Shown in pieces: positions 13,345-21,201 of a stretch of DNA of 25,598 nt. Both the position numbers and the translations under genes were made by a program. The stretch comes from a virus, in IMG/VR virus record IMGVR_UViG_3300046007_013221, positions 1 to 25,598 of that record; one strand, given 5' to 3'. The notes below the pieces were generated by a model that saw nothing but the letters and a program-made list of their open reading frames with translations, made no database searches and was not told the origin of the DNA. Every line of letters starts with the position of its first letter. Position 1 is the first letter of the stretch.

Positions 13345-13965
13345 TTACTTTAAACTCCAATTTTCCCAAACCCATTGATAATTCCAATCTTGTTTATGAG
13401 TCTTAGAAAACTCTTCACGTATTCTTTCCAAAGATTCTTCTGATCCAGGTGGTTCTGGATGAAATTGGATTTGAAAATTTTTGATTTTTTTAGTATACCC
13501 ATTATCGAAGATGTTTTCAATAATTTCATACTCTGCACCTTCAACATTAATCTTAAGCAAATCAATTACATCCAAATTCAACTCTTTATAGACTTCATGA
13601 AAGGATTTGATTTTAACAATACTTATATCTTTATTGTCACTTTCACTATATTTTTTTACATTCGCTAGAGAAGACCCATCATTTGAATAAAAGAATTCTA
13701 CATCAGAAGTCTGATTAGAAATTCCATAATCAAAGACTCTTATTTTTTCATTGTCTTTGAACCTTTCATTAATCATATTGTAAAAAGGGGCATATGGTTC
13801 AAAGACATATACATTACAATTGAACTTACTGTAGATATTGTTGGCAAAATCGCCATGATATCCACCAAGATCAAGAACTACAGAATCTTCGTTCAGAGGA
13901 TAGTCCAACCTTAAAGTATAATCACCGTTGTCACTAAACCAACGATCAACATCAAAAAATACCAT
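13345..13965 (-). CDS. FkbM-type SAM-dependent methyltransferase
   Basis: A 206-residue methyltransferase with VVLDLGGYHGDF at 29-40 (SAM glycine loop), VYVFEPYAPF at 52-61 (acidic ribose-binding residue) and LLKINVEGAEYEIIENI at 136-151, the hallmark FkbM motif. FkbM enzymes O-methylate sugars and polyketides and are common in LPS loci. The frame opens at TTG 13968, but ATG 13963-13965 overlaps the TGA of the upstream gene by one base and is preferred. Probably methylates a residue of the phage-directed glycan; target unknown. Confidence 0.85.
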   Translation of the reverse strand: MVFFDVDRWFSDNGDYTLRLDYPLNEDSVVLDLGGYHGDFANNIYSKFNCNVYVFEPYAPFYNMINERFKDNEKIRVFDYGISNQTSDVEFFYSNDGSSLANVKKYSESDNKDISIVKIKSFHEVYKELNLDVIDLLKINVEGAEYEIIENIFDNGYTKKIKNFQIQFHPEPPGSEESLERIREEFSKTHKQDWNYQWVWENWSLK

Positions 13966-14834
13966 CAATCTTCCCTCGTCAATAGAACGTGTTTTCCTTT
14001 ATTAGAATCATATTGAAGATAATCAACATCTTTATATAATTCATTTTCATCAATTTGATAGTTGACCCAATCACCAAAATAAGGTCTCTCAACATCAATA
14101 ATTCCAGCAATTGCATCAATAGCAGATCCAACATCAAGAAAAACTGCGTCTTTATATTTTTTCAGTCTATGAATAAGACCAGACTTAACATGACCCATAC
14201 CCATCAAGAAAATTTTAGAAGTTGATTTTTCTAACTGTTCTCCTACTATTTTTTCTGTAAGATCAATGTCATCACATGCAAATTTTTGAGGAAGAGAAAT
14301 ATAATCTTCGAATTTTTCTATCCCAAGATAATCTTGATATTGGGGTGCTTCGATGATATTTTGAATGATATTGATTTTAGAATCAGCTCCAATTAAACCA
14401 ATTTTTCCAGCAAAAGTTTTCAATAACCATTTATTAGAAACTAAACCATATCCATATTCTGCGGGAAAATCAATAGAAGTATTTGGAATTACTTCATTAA
14501 ATGAAGAAATATTTTCTGGATATATCTCGCAGGTATAATAATCACATTTTCTACATCCATCTACAAAACTTTGATGGTCTATATCTTCATACCCTTTACT
14601 TAAGGCTCTACGTCCAGGTGTCGCACTACCAACAGATTGCTTTTTAAGGAAAAAATAATCACCATCACCAAACTTATAAAAAGTTTTAGATTCGTTACTT
14701 TCAACTAAATTAACTAGAAGTGATTTAAATTCTTCCAATTTTGTTTGGAAATTTGGATAGGCATCTGGGTTAGAAAAACACGGATTTCTATCTAAATTAA
14801 TTGTTCCTTCTATCTTATAAAGATCCAAATACAT
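13965..14834 (-). CDS. GT-D-like glycosyltransferase (DUF1792-type), putative
   Basis: A 289-residue protein with features of the GT-D glycosyltransferase fold. FYKFGDGDYFF at 52-62 resembles the FGDGE acidic donor/metal motif. GKIGLIGADSK in the middle and KIFLMGMGHVKSGL followed by VFLDVGSAIDA near residues 207-240 resemble the Rossmann-like half (IGAGP...LDIGH in known members). Ends in a Lys/Asp-rich tail. No membrane segment. One base separates it from the aminotransferase gene, and its TGA overlaps the FkbM start. Family call is by pattern only, so confidence is moderate; transferred sugar unknown. Confidence 0.6.
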   Translation of the reverse strand: MYLDLYKIEGTINLDRNPCFSNPDAYPNFQTKLEEFKSLLVNLVESNESKTFYKFGDGDYFFLKKQSVGSATPGRRALSKGYEDIDHQSFVDGCRKCDYYTCEIYPENISSFNEVIPNTSIDFPAEYGYGLVSNKWLLKTFAGKIGLIGADSKINIIQNIIEAPQYQDYLGIEKFEDYISLPQKFACDDIDLTEKIVGEQLEKSTSKIFLMGMGHVKSGLIHRLKKYKDAVFLDVGSAIDAIAGIIDVERPYFGDWVNYQIDENELYKDVDYLQYDSNKGKHVLLTRED

Positions 14835-14835
14835 A

Positions 14836-16008
14836 TCAGTCCTCCGTTACAGCAACACCATGATAAACGGCAGTTTTTCCATCATAAGAAGAAATGCCAT
14901 GCTTACCATAGTATTCCTTTACCCAATAAATGACATAATCAATATCTTCCTGAGTCATTCCAGGATGACAGGGAAGACTAAGTAATTTTCTCCATTCACG
15001 ATCAGCAACTTGATAATCACGATTCTGTTTTACAATACTATACTTATGCAGTGGTTTAAAGTGAACACTGGTATGAATCTTCTTATCTGCAAGATAATCA
15101 ATCATATCATCACGCTCAGCAGAAGGAACACGAGCACAATAGTACTGAACAGTTTCTGACCAGGGAGGAGTGCGAATTAAACCTTCAAGACCTTCATTAT
15201 AACACTTTTGAATATGGCGCCGCCATTCAAGATGTTTAGGAAGTTTCTTCATTTGTTCCAAGCAAATCGCTGCCTGAAGATCAATCATATAACACTTATA
15301 ACCAAGAACATCTACCTCATAATCCCAAGAATATCCAGGTTTACCCGTAAAACCATCATCTTTACGAACACGAGAATAAGTACTACTAATACCCAACCAA
15401 GTCATTGGAACCAACTTCTCATAAAGATCCTTATCATTTGTAGTGATCATTCCACCATCACCACATGGCATAGTTTTCACTGCCTGAAATGACCACACAG
15501 CAACGTCTCCTTTTGCTCCAGCGCCAGGAGTGTAGCAACTATGAGCACAATCTTCTAGGATTAAACCATCATAGAACTTACGGATTTCATCAATCGGTGC
15601 CGGAACACCAGCATGATTTACGGCAATAATCGCTTTTGTATCTGAACGAAGATTTTTTCTGACATCTTCTGGGTCCAAACAAAGAGTGTCATCCAAAACA
15701 TCAACGATATTGGAAGTGCAATTATTCCATAGAGGAACAACAGCAGTTGTCATAAAAGAAATAGTAGGATTGATAATATCACAATCTTTAATTCCAAGTG
15801 CTTTAAGAACTAGATCCTGCCCACTTGTTGCACTATTAACTGCAATAGCATACTTTGCCCCAACTAGTTCTGCAAATTTTTTTTCAAACTCTGCAACTTT
15901 TGGACCTTTACCCCACCACCCACTTTCAATTGATTCTCTTATAGAATTAAGTTCCTCTTCTCCACCAACAGGACGAAGAACTGGAAGCATAGTATCACGA
16001 ATTTTCAT
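14836..16008 (-). CDS. DegT/DnrJ/EryC1/StrS-family sugar aminotransferase
   Basis: A 390-residue PLP-dependent enzyme that converts a keto nucleotide sugar to an amino sugar. N-terminal SGWWGKGPKVAEFEKKFA is the usual DegT opening, NSATSGQDL binds PLP phosphate, LEDCAHS contains the PLP-contacting D153, and SFQAVKTMPCGDGGMI holds the Schiff-base lysine K178. Length is normal. GGAG eight bases before the ATG is a good ribosome site. DNA looks less AT-rich than the flanking glycosyltransferases. It implies at least one amino sugar in the glycan. Some DegT members act as sugar dehydratases, but those replace the Lys by His, so transamination is expected here. Confidence 0.92.
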   Translation of the reverse strand: MKIRDTMLPVLRPVGGEEELNSIRESIESGWWGKGPKVAEFEKKFAELVGAKYAIAVNSATSGQDLVLKALGIKDCDIINPTISFMTTAVVPLWNNCTSNIVDVLDDTLCLDPEDVRKNLRSDTKAIIAVNHAGVPAPIDEIRKFYDGLILEDCAHSCYTPGAGAKGDVAVWSFQAVKTMPCGDGGMITTNDKDLYEKLVPMTWLGISSTYSRVRKDDGFTGKPGYSWDYEVDVLGYKCYMIDLQAAICLEQMKKLPKHLEWRRHIQKCYNEGLEGLIRTPPWSETVQYYCARVPSAERDDMIDYLADKKIHTSVHFKPLHKYSIVKQNRDYQVADREWRKLLSLPCHPGMTQEDIDYVIYWVKEYYGKHGISSYDGKTAVYHGVAVTED

Positions 16009-16011
16009 TTA

Positions 16012-16680
16012 TCAATCTCCAATTTTATACAAAACGTGGTCAATAAGGCTATTATTTATTGTTTCCACCACTTCATAATTATCTGTAATTTTTGGCAATT
16101 TTAACTCTATCCATTTAGGTTCAGTAATTATAACATAACGAGAAATCTTTGGCAAAGTATCAAACAGTTTTTTTATTTCTAAACTTTGATGATCATTTCC
16201 ATGTAAAAAATTTAAAATAGAAACGCAATCAAAAAGAGGTTCATTGTATTCATCAAAAAAATCTCCAAATGTTTTGATGTTTCCTACATATCCATATTTT
16301 TGATTTTCAAAGTTTCTTTTAAAAATTTCTTCGGATCCTCTTAAACAATTTTCTCTTGGGTCAATTCCAACAGAGAATATTTCTTTTTTATTGCATAGAA
16401 AAGAGAAATGATTAGTTGCACATCCTATATCTAAATTTGACTTGATTTTATGTTTTAAAAATATGTCAACAACACCATTCCAAAGGTTCCATCTAGTTTT
16501 TCTTGCATATTCATCATTTAAATAATAATTTGTAATATTTTCATCTTCAAAATAATCTACACAATTTGCGTGCCATCTAATATCGCTATTATTTGAGTGC
16601 CAGTCAGAAATTTGAGAAATTTGATTATAAGAATATTTTTCAAATTCACTCATTACCTTAAACAGAAAGTCTTTATTCAT
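16012..16680 (-). CDS. Class I SAM-dependent methyltransferase, putative
   Basis: A 222-residue protein with a Rossmann-type SAM-binding core: SNLDIGCATNHFSFL at 81-95 (motif I) and VGIDPREN at 104-111 (acidic end of strand 2), then FDCVSILNFLHGNDH as motif IV-like and YVIITEPKWIELKLP. The first 75 residues are helical and aromatic-rich (NLWNGVVDIF) and may recognise substrate. No family-specific signature lets me name the acceptor. Gaps to the neighbouring genes are three bases on both sides. Together with the FkbM and 19649-20431 genes it gives the cluster three candidate methyltransferases. Confidence 0.75.
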   Translation of the reverse strand: MNKDFLFKVMSEFEKYSYNQISQISDWHSNNSDIRWHANCVDYFEDENITNYYLNDEYARKTRWNLWNGVVDIFLKHKIKSNLDIGCATNHFSFLCNKKEIFSVGIDPRENCLRGSEEIFKRNFENQKYGYVGNIKTFGDFFDEYNEPLFDCVSILNFLHGNDHQSLEIKKLFDTLPKISRYVIITEPKWIELKLPKITDNYEVVETINNSLIDHVLYKIGD

Positions 16681-16683
16681 AAT

Positions 16684-17382
16684 TCAACAAAAATGAAAAT
16701 TATTGATATCTAAAGGATTACCACTCCTCTCCCAATCGTTACGGATTAATCCCAACCAATTTAATAATTCATAGTTGATATTTTTTTCTTTAACAAAATC
16801 AAAAAGATTAACCTCCGAAGAAATGTGTTTTTCAGAAAGTTCATTTAACCGATTCATACTGTAATCAGAATAATCTTTCATTAAAGAAGATTTCATAGAA
16901 AAATATGTGTCATTAAAATTATTTCTCTCGTTACAGCGAACAATTCCATTCAAATAAACATGATCGTTTTGAACCATTATGGCATCATATTTTGTTTGTT
17001 CTGTTTTTTCAAAAGCATATGGACATGTCCACATTCTCCTACCAGTAACATAAGAAATATTGTTATAATTTTCTAAATCTATTTCTTGAAGGGCTTTATA
17101 TAGCATTAAAATCTCACCACATCCTTTATTTTTCTTACCAATATTATCATCACTTCCGAGAGAAATAATTTCCAAATCACTAAAATATTCTCTTACTTCA
17201 AGATTTTGTATTTCTTCTGGATGGTTAATAGTATTTTCACAAACTATAAGATTAAAAGAATCTGGTATGATTCTTTTAATCTGTTTGATGCAATTATAAT
17301 ATTCTACTTCCCTTTGAGAACAAACATTAGAATTTAATTGTTGTGGACGAATAGAACAAAATACAAGTGCTAAGTTTTTCAT
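16684..17382 (-). CDS. Unidentified cluster protein, possible glycosyltransferase
   Basis: A 232-residue soluble protein I do not recognise. It begins MKNLALVFCSIRPQQ, like the first strand of a GT-A or Rossmann fold. The middle has KGCGEILMLYKAL, then ISYVTGRRMWTCPYAFE, and later DHVYLNGIVRCNERNNFNDT, a pattern reminiscent of nucleotide-sugar transferases (strand, acceptor loop), but without an obvious DxD. It is rich in Asn and Tyr. Two bases follow the GDP-mannose-epimerase-like stop, and it precedes a methyltransferase, so it surely belongs to the glycan operon. Function is inferred from position only. Confidence 0.65.
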   Translation of the reverse strand: MKNLALVFCSIRPQQLNSNVCSQREVEYYNCIKQIKRIIPDSFNLIVCENTINHPEEIQNLEVREYFSDLEIISLGSDDNIGKKNKGCGEILMLYKALQEIDLENYNNISYVTGRRMWTCPYAFEKTEQTKYDAIMVQNDHVYLNGIVRCNERNNFNDTYFSMKSSLMKDYSDYSMNRLNELSEKHISSEVNLFDFVKEKNINYELLNWLGLIRNDWERSGNPLDINNFHFC

Positions 17383-17384
17383 AA

Positions 17385-18440
17385 TTATTTTACTAAAGTT
17401 GAATCAATTTGTTCTTTAATCCAAGCATATGTTTTTGAAATTCCTTCTTCCAGTGATTGAGAATAGTCCCATCCAAGTTCTTTACGGATCAAATCATTGT
17501 TGGAATTACGACCTCGAACACCCAAAGGTCCATCGATATGGTTTTTTTGAATAGTTTTTCCAGCAACCCTAGCAGCAGTTTCTACAAGTTGATTGATAGA
17601 CACCATTTCTTCAGAACCAATATTAACTGGTCCAATAAACTCTGACTCCATCATTCTACGGGTTGCTTCAATACATTCATCAATGTACAAGAAGGAACGA
17701 GTTTGTAATCCATCTCCCCACACTTCAATGGTTCCACCTTCTTTAGGGAGATACGCTACTTTACGACAGATTGCTGCTGGTGATTTTTCTCTACCCCCTT
17801 CCCAAGTTCCTTCTGGTCCAAAGATATTATGATACCTAGCAACCCGAACAGGGATCCCATAATTACGATGATAAGCGAAAAACAACCGCTCTGAGAACAA
17901 TTTCTCCCAACCATATTCAGAATCGGGTGCTGCGGGATATGCTGATTCTTCACGGCAATCAGGATTATCTGGATCAAGTTGTTTGTACTCTGGATACATG
18001 CAGGCAGAGCTAGAATAAAAGATTTTTGTTTTGTTTACTCCTTTAAAGTCATTCAGTTGACGTTGTGCCTCAAGAACATTCAGATTAATAGATGCAGAAT
18101 TATGCATAATATCTGCATCATTCTCGCCAGTAAATACAAACCCTGCTCCGCCCATATCAGCAGCAAACTGATAGACTTCATCAAAGGTATCAATATACCT
18201 TGATGGGACAAAATTATAAAAATTGCGATAAGGACCTTTATACTGAAGAACCCTCTCAACAAAAGTTGGATCCCTCAGGTCACCTTGAATAAATTCATGT
18301 GCTTCTGTTTCAGAAAATTCCGGATGCTTTAAATCAACACCACGAACCCAATATCCTTCCGATCGTAGTCGTTTAATCATGTGATTTCCTATAAAACCAC
18401 CAGCACCAAGAACCAGTGCTGTTTTTTTATAATCACTCAT
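17385..18440 (-). CDS. GDP-mannose 3,5-epimerase-like enzyme
   Basis: A 351-residue extended SDR closely matching the plant/bacterial GME pattern: GAGGFIG at 12-18, DEVYQFAADMGGAGFV at 87-102, SSACMYPE at 144-151 with active-site C147, Y176-x3-K180 (EYGWEK), YHNIFGPEGTWEGGREKSPA with K219, WGDGLQTRSFLYIDEC at 241-256, and GVRGRNSNNDLI near the C terminus. Both acid/base residues of GME (the Cys and the second Lys) are present. GME converts GDP-mannose to GDP-L-galactose and GDP-L-gulose. AAGGAGAA upstream is a good ribosome site, and the 39-base gap before it is the widest in the cluster. Less AT-rich than its neighbours. Confidence 0.9.
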   Translation of the reverse strand: MSDYKKTALVLGAGGFIGNHMIKRLRSEGYWVRGVDLKHPEFSETEAHEFIQGDLRDPTFVERVLQYKGPYRNFYNFVPSRYIDTFDEVYQFAADMGGAGFVFTGENDADIMHNSASINLNVLEAQRQLNDFKGVNKTKIFYSSSACMYPEYKQLDPDNPDCREESAYPAAPDSEYGWEKLFSERLFFAYHRNYGIPVRVARYHNIFGPEGTWEGGREKSPAAICRKVAYLPKEGGTIEVWGDGLQTRSFLYIDECIEATRRMMESEFIGPVNIGSEEMVSINQLVETAARVAGKTIQKNHIDGPLGVRGRNSNNDLIRKELGWDYSQSLEEGISKTYAWIKEQIDSTLVK

Positions 18441-18479
18441 TTAAGTTCTCCTTTTATTTACAAAATATAATAATATTTT

Positions 18480-19646
18480 TTACAGATTTACAACAAATAC
18501 GGGGTCAATAATATATTTTATATCATCTACAAATCTAACCCTATCACCATATTTATCGATCAAATAATCACATACTTGAGGAATAATCTTTTTATCATTG
18601 AGAATATAGACAATATTTCCTCTATCCAATAAATCAGTACAAAGACGATATTGTTGACTTTCAGTAATAATATCGGTTCCTTTTTTATAAGTTATATATT
18701 CAAAATAAAAAGGTTTATTGTCTTTATTGATTTTTTCATAATAATCACAAATAAAGGTTGCGTGCTGATTATTAATCTCATCAGTGACTGTTCCTAGATT
18801 ATATTCTAAACCAACTTTCTTTGCAAAGGCAGCAAATGATCTATTATCTCTTGGAAGACAGGGACCACCATAACCAAATCCATATTTGAGATATTTTCTT
18901 CCAATTCTACTATCAGTTCCAATAGAATTTAATACTGATGTGACTTCATCACCACATCCAGAATGATGTAGAATGTCTCCCAACATATTTGCATAACTAA
19001 TTTTTGTTGTTAAGAAGCAATTAATTGCTATTTTAGTAATTTCTGCTGCAGTTGTTGACATTGTACATACAATTGCACGGGTTGTCTGAATTTTTTCATA
19101 CAACTTTCTCATATTAGAAACAATTAGATCTGTCTGATCAGAATGGTCTATTCCCAATAGAACCATATCAGCAGTACGTAAATCATTAATTATAGATCCC
19201 TGAGCAATAAATTCTGGATTATAAAGAACTTTTATTTTTGATGGGAGATGCTTTTTAAATTTATCACAATCTCCAGGGTTTACAGTGCATCCAACTACAA
19301 AATACTTTTTTGTTGAAATGTTTTCAACTTCTTTTTTAATATCTTCTATAACATCCCAGACATAAGAAATATCATAAGATCCATCTTCAAGAGAAGGAGT
19401 TGATACTAATGTATAAATTAAATCACATTCACGAATAACTTCTTTGTTGTCAGTAGTTGCTCTAAAATTTTTAGCAGTCCTAAGAATATTTTCTACCTCA
19501 GGTTCATTTGTAATAATTTTACGATTGTTTAAATCATTAATATAATCTTCTCTAATATCAGAGACTAATACATCGTATCCTGCTGCTTCACACAAAAGTG
19601 CGAAACAAATTCCAAGTCTACCTGCACCAATTACTCCTATTTTCAT
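18480..19646 (-). CDS. UDP-glucose/GDP-mannose 6-dehydrogenase family protein
   Basis: A 388-residue nucleotide-sugar dehydrogenase expected to oxidise UDP-glucose, GDP-mannose or a relative twice to the uronic acid using NAD. N-terminal VIGAGRLGICFA at 5-16, YNPEFIAQGS at 142-151, ITKIAINCFLTTKISYAN at 203-220 with K205, and the catalytic Cys C263 in YGFGYGGPCLPRDN are all there. A C-terminal domain of about 110 residues (IVYILNDKKIIPQVCDYL) is retained, unlike the short homologue at 12555-13331. Two bases separate it from the upstream methyltransferase. The exact nucleotide sugar cannot be read from the sequence. Confidence 0.88.
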   Translation of the reverse strand: MKIGVIGAGRLGICFALLCEAAGYDVLVSDIREDYINDLNNRKIITNEPEVENILRTAKNFRATTDNKEVIRECDLIYTLVSTPSLEDGSYDISYVWDVIEDIKKEVENISTKKYFVVGCTVNPGDCDKFKKHLPSKIKVLYNPEFIAQGSIINDLRTADMVLLGIDHSDQTDLIVSNMRKLYEKIQTTRAIVCTMSTTAAEITKIAINCFLTTKISYANMLGDILHHSGCGDEVTSVLNSIGTDSRIGRKYLKYGFGYGGPCLPRDNRSFAAFAKKVGLEYNLGTVTDEINNQHATFICDYYEKINKDNKPFYFEYITYKKGTDIITESQQYRLCTDLLDRGNIVYILNDKKIIPQVCDYLIDKYGDRVRFVDDIKYIIDPVFVVNL

Positions 19647-19648
19647 AA

Positions 19649-20431
19649 TTATTCCTTTTTAATTTTAGATGTAATCAATAAATGCCATCCAAGTTTTTTT
19701 TCAAGAATTTTAAACATTTCATCAGGCATTACTTCAAACCAAGGTTGTTTTATATATTCTCCCCTTTTATAAGGTTCAATTTGATATGGAAAAATATGAT
19801 CTTTTTGAATACTTATAATTTCAAAGTCATCGCCCAAAAGATCTTTAACTTCATCTTCAGTGTATGTATATGCAATAGGACATCCATATTGTGCTTCTGG
19901 TTGATCCAATCCAGAACCAATCATATAATTTTTCCATGAATTAGAAGAATAAAGCATCATTTTAAATACTCCATTCTTGTGAAGATACTTTTTTACTTCA
20001 TTTATTACTTTTTGTGGATTGGGTGTATGATGAATTACTCCCCAAGAATAAATTAAATCAAATTTTTCTTCTGGAAGAAAATCAGATAAATTTTCAGCAT
20101 TCCCTTCATAAAAATTCCCATTTAAATTATAAACTTCAAATCTTTTTTTTGCAAGGTCTAAACTTTCTTTAGACAATTCAATACCAGTATAATCTGCACC
20201 ATAACGAGCAAAATTAATTCCAGCAGTTGCCAAACCACATCCAATCTCAAGAACTTTTTTTCCATTCCAAAGATTAAATTCAGAAAAAGATTTAATATGA
20301 GGTTCTACAAAAAATTTCTTTTTTTCTACCTCATCGAAATATTCTTTAGTTCCAACTTCTCTTTTAGAATGTCTTATGTTACAAGGGCGATTATCCCAAA
20401 AATCTTTTACTTCAGTAATTGATGCTGTCAT
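19649..20431 (-). CDS. Class I SAM-dependent methyltransferase (UbiE/COQ5-like)
   Basis: A 260-residue methyltransferase. It has an N-terminal KDFWDNRPCNIRHS segment often seen at the start of small-molecule methyltransferases in sugar clusters, motif I KVLEIGCGLATAG at 59-71, YTGIELSKESLDLA at 81-94, and motif IV FDLIYSWGVIHHTPNP at 124-139. The C-terminal part contains a Tyr/Pro-rich segment. The gene overlaps the nadE-like stop by four bases. Substrate unknown; a sugar or a lipid-linked intermediate is likely from context. Confidence 0.85.
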   Translation of the reverse strand: MTASITEVKDFWDNRPCNIRHSKREVGTKEYFDEVEKKKFFVEPHIKSFSEFNLWNGKKVLEIGCGLATAGINFARYGADYTGIELSKESLDLAKKRFEVYNLNGNFYEGNAENLSDFLPEEKFDLIYSWGVIHHTPNPQKVINEVKKYLHKNGVFKMMLYSSNSWKNYMIGSGLDQPEAQYGCPIAYTYTEDEVKDLLGDDFEIISIQKDHIFPYQIEPYKRGEYIKQPWFEVMPDEMFKILEKKLGWHLLITSKIKKE

Positions 20432-21201
20432 AATTTAAATGTAGGAATAGAAATCATTTTATGCTTATTTTGATTATTAAATTTTTTATATATTTGAATG
20501 GCATTGATTTGCTCCTCACTCAGGAACATTGGATCTTCATTTATCCCCTTTTCCATAACCCACTCAAGCATTTCATACGAAGTTCCAATTTGGTCTTCAT
20601 CTGTTCTTCCATCATCCCAAAGACCATCAGTTGGTTTTGCCTCGATAATTCGTTGGTCTATTCCCAATGATTTACCAAGTTGCCACACCTCAGTCTTATA
20701 AAGATCTGCAATAGGAGCAATATCTACGCCACCATCACCATATTTAGTATAAAATCCTATACCATAATCTTCAACTTTATTTCCAGTTCCCACAACAATA
20801 CCACCAACAGATGCGGCAATTTGATAAAGAGTTACCATACGAAGACGAGAACGAGTATTAGCAAGAGCATGAGAATTTATACTAAATTCACCTATCTCAT
20901 TTTTAAAAGATTCAAATACTTCCGAAAGATTATACTTCTGAACTATTACATTGCTAAAATTTTTTTGTAGATATTCTAAATGTAAATTAGAAAGATTTTC
21001 ATGTTCTTCTTTCTGGTGGATAGGCATACCTAATGCATAAACAGGCAATCCTGTTTTAGCAGAAAGTATTGAAGAAACAGCAGAATCAATTCCTCCAGAA
21101 ACACCAATTACAAATGCATTTATACTGTTAGTAACAGTATAATCATACATCCAATCAATAATATCTGTAGATAATTTTTTATAATCAGAAATCCTGTTCA
21201 T
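20428..21201 (-). CDS. nadE: NH3-dependent NAD synthetase-like enzyme
   Basis: A 257-residue N-type ATP pyrophosphatase. SGGIDSA at 35-41 binds ATP phosphates, GTGNKVEDYGIGFYTKYGDG at 138-157 is the deamido-NAD/ATP lid region typical of NadE, and KPTDGLWDDGRTDEDQIG at 189-206 matches the NadE loop. It lacks a glutaminase domain, so ammonia would be the nitrogen donor. It would amidate nicotinate adenine dinucleotide to NAD. In this cluster it could replenish NAD for the many NAD-dependent sugar enzymes, or have been recruited to amidate a uronic acid; the NadE-specific loops favour the first. Four-base overlaps on both sides. Confidence 0.85.
   Translation of the reverse strand: MNRISDYKKLSTDIIDWMYDYTVTNSINAFVIGVSGGIDSAVSSILSAKTGLPVYALGMPIHQKEEHENLSNLHLEYLQKNFSNVIVQKYNLSEVFESFKNEIGEFSINSHALANTRSRLRMVTLYQIAASVGGIVVGTGNKVEDYGIGFYTKYGDGGVDIAPIADLYKTEVWQLGKSLGIDQRIIEAKPTDGLWDDGRTDEDQIGTSYEMLEWVMEKGINEDPMFLSEEQINAIQIYKKFNNQNKHKMISIPTFKL

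Noticed and set aside
16053-16060. AATAAATA on the minus strand upstream of the aminotransferase gene, as an internal late promoter
   Set aside because: It lies inside the methyltransferase coding sequence and such octamers are expected by chance in DNA this AT-rich; nothing else supports it.
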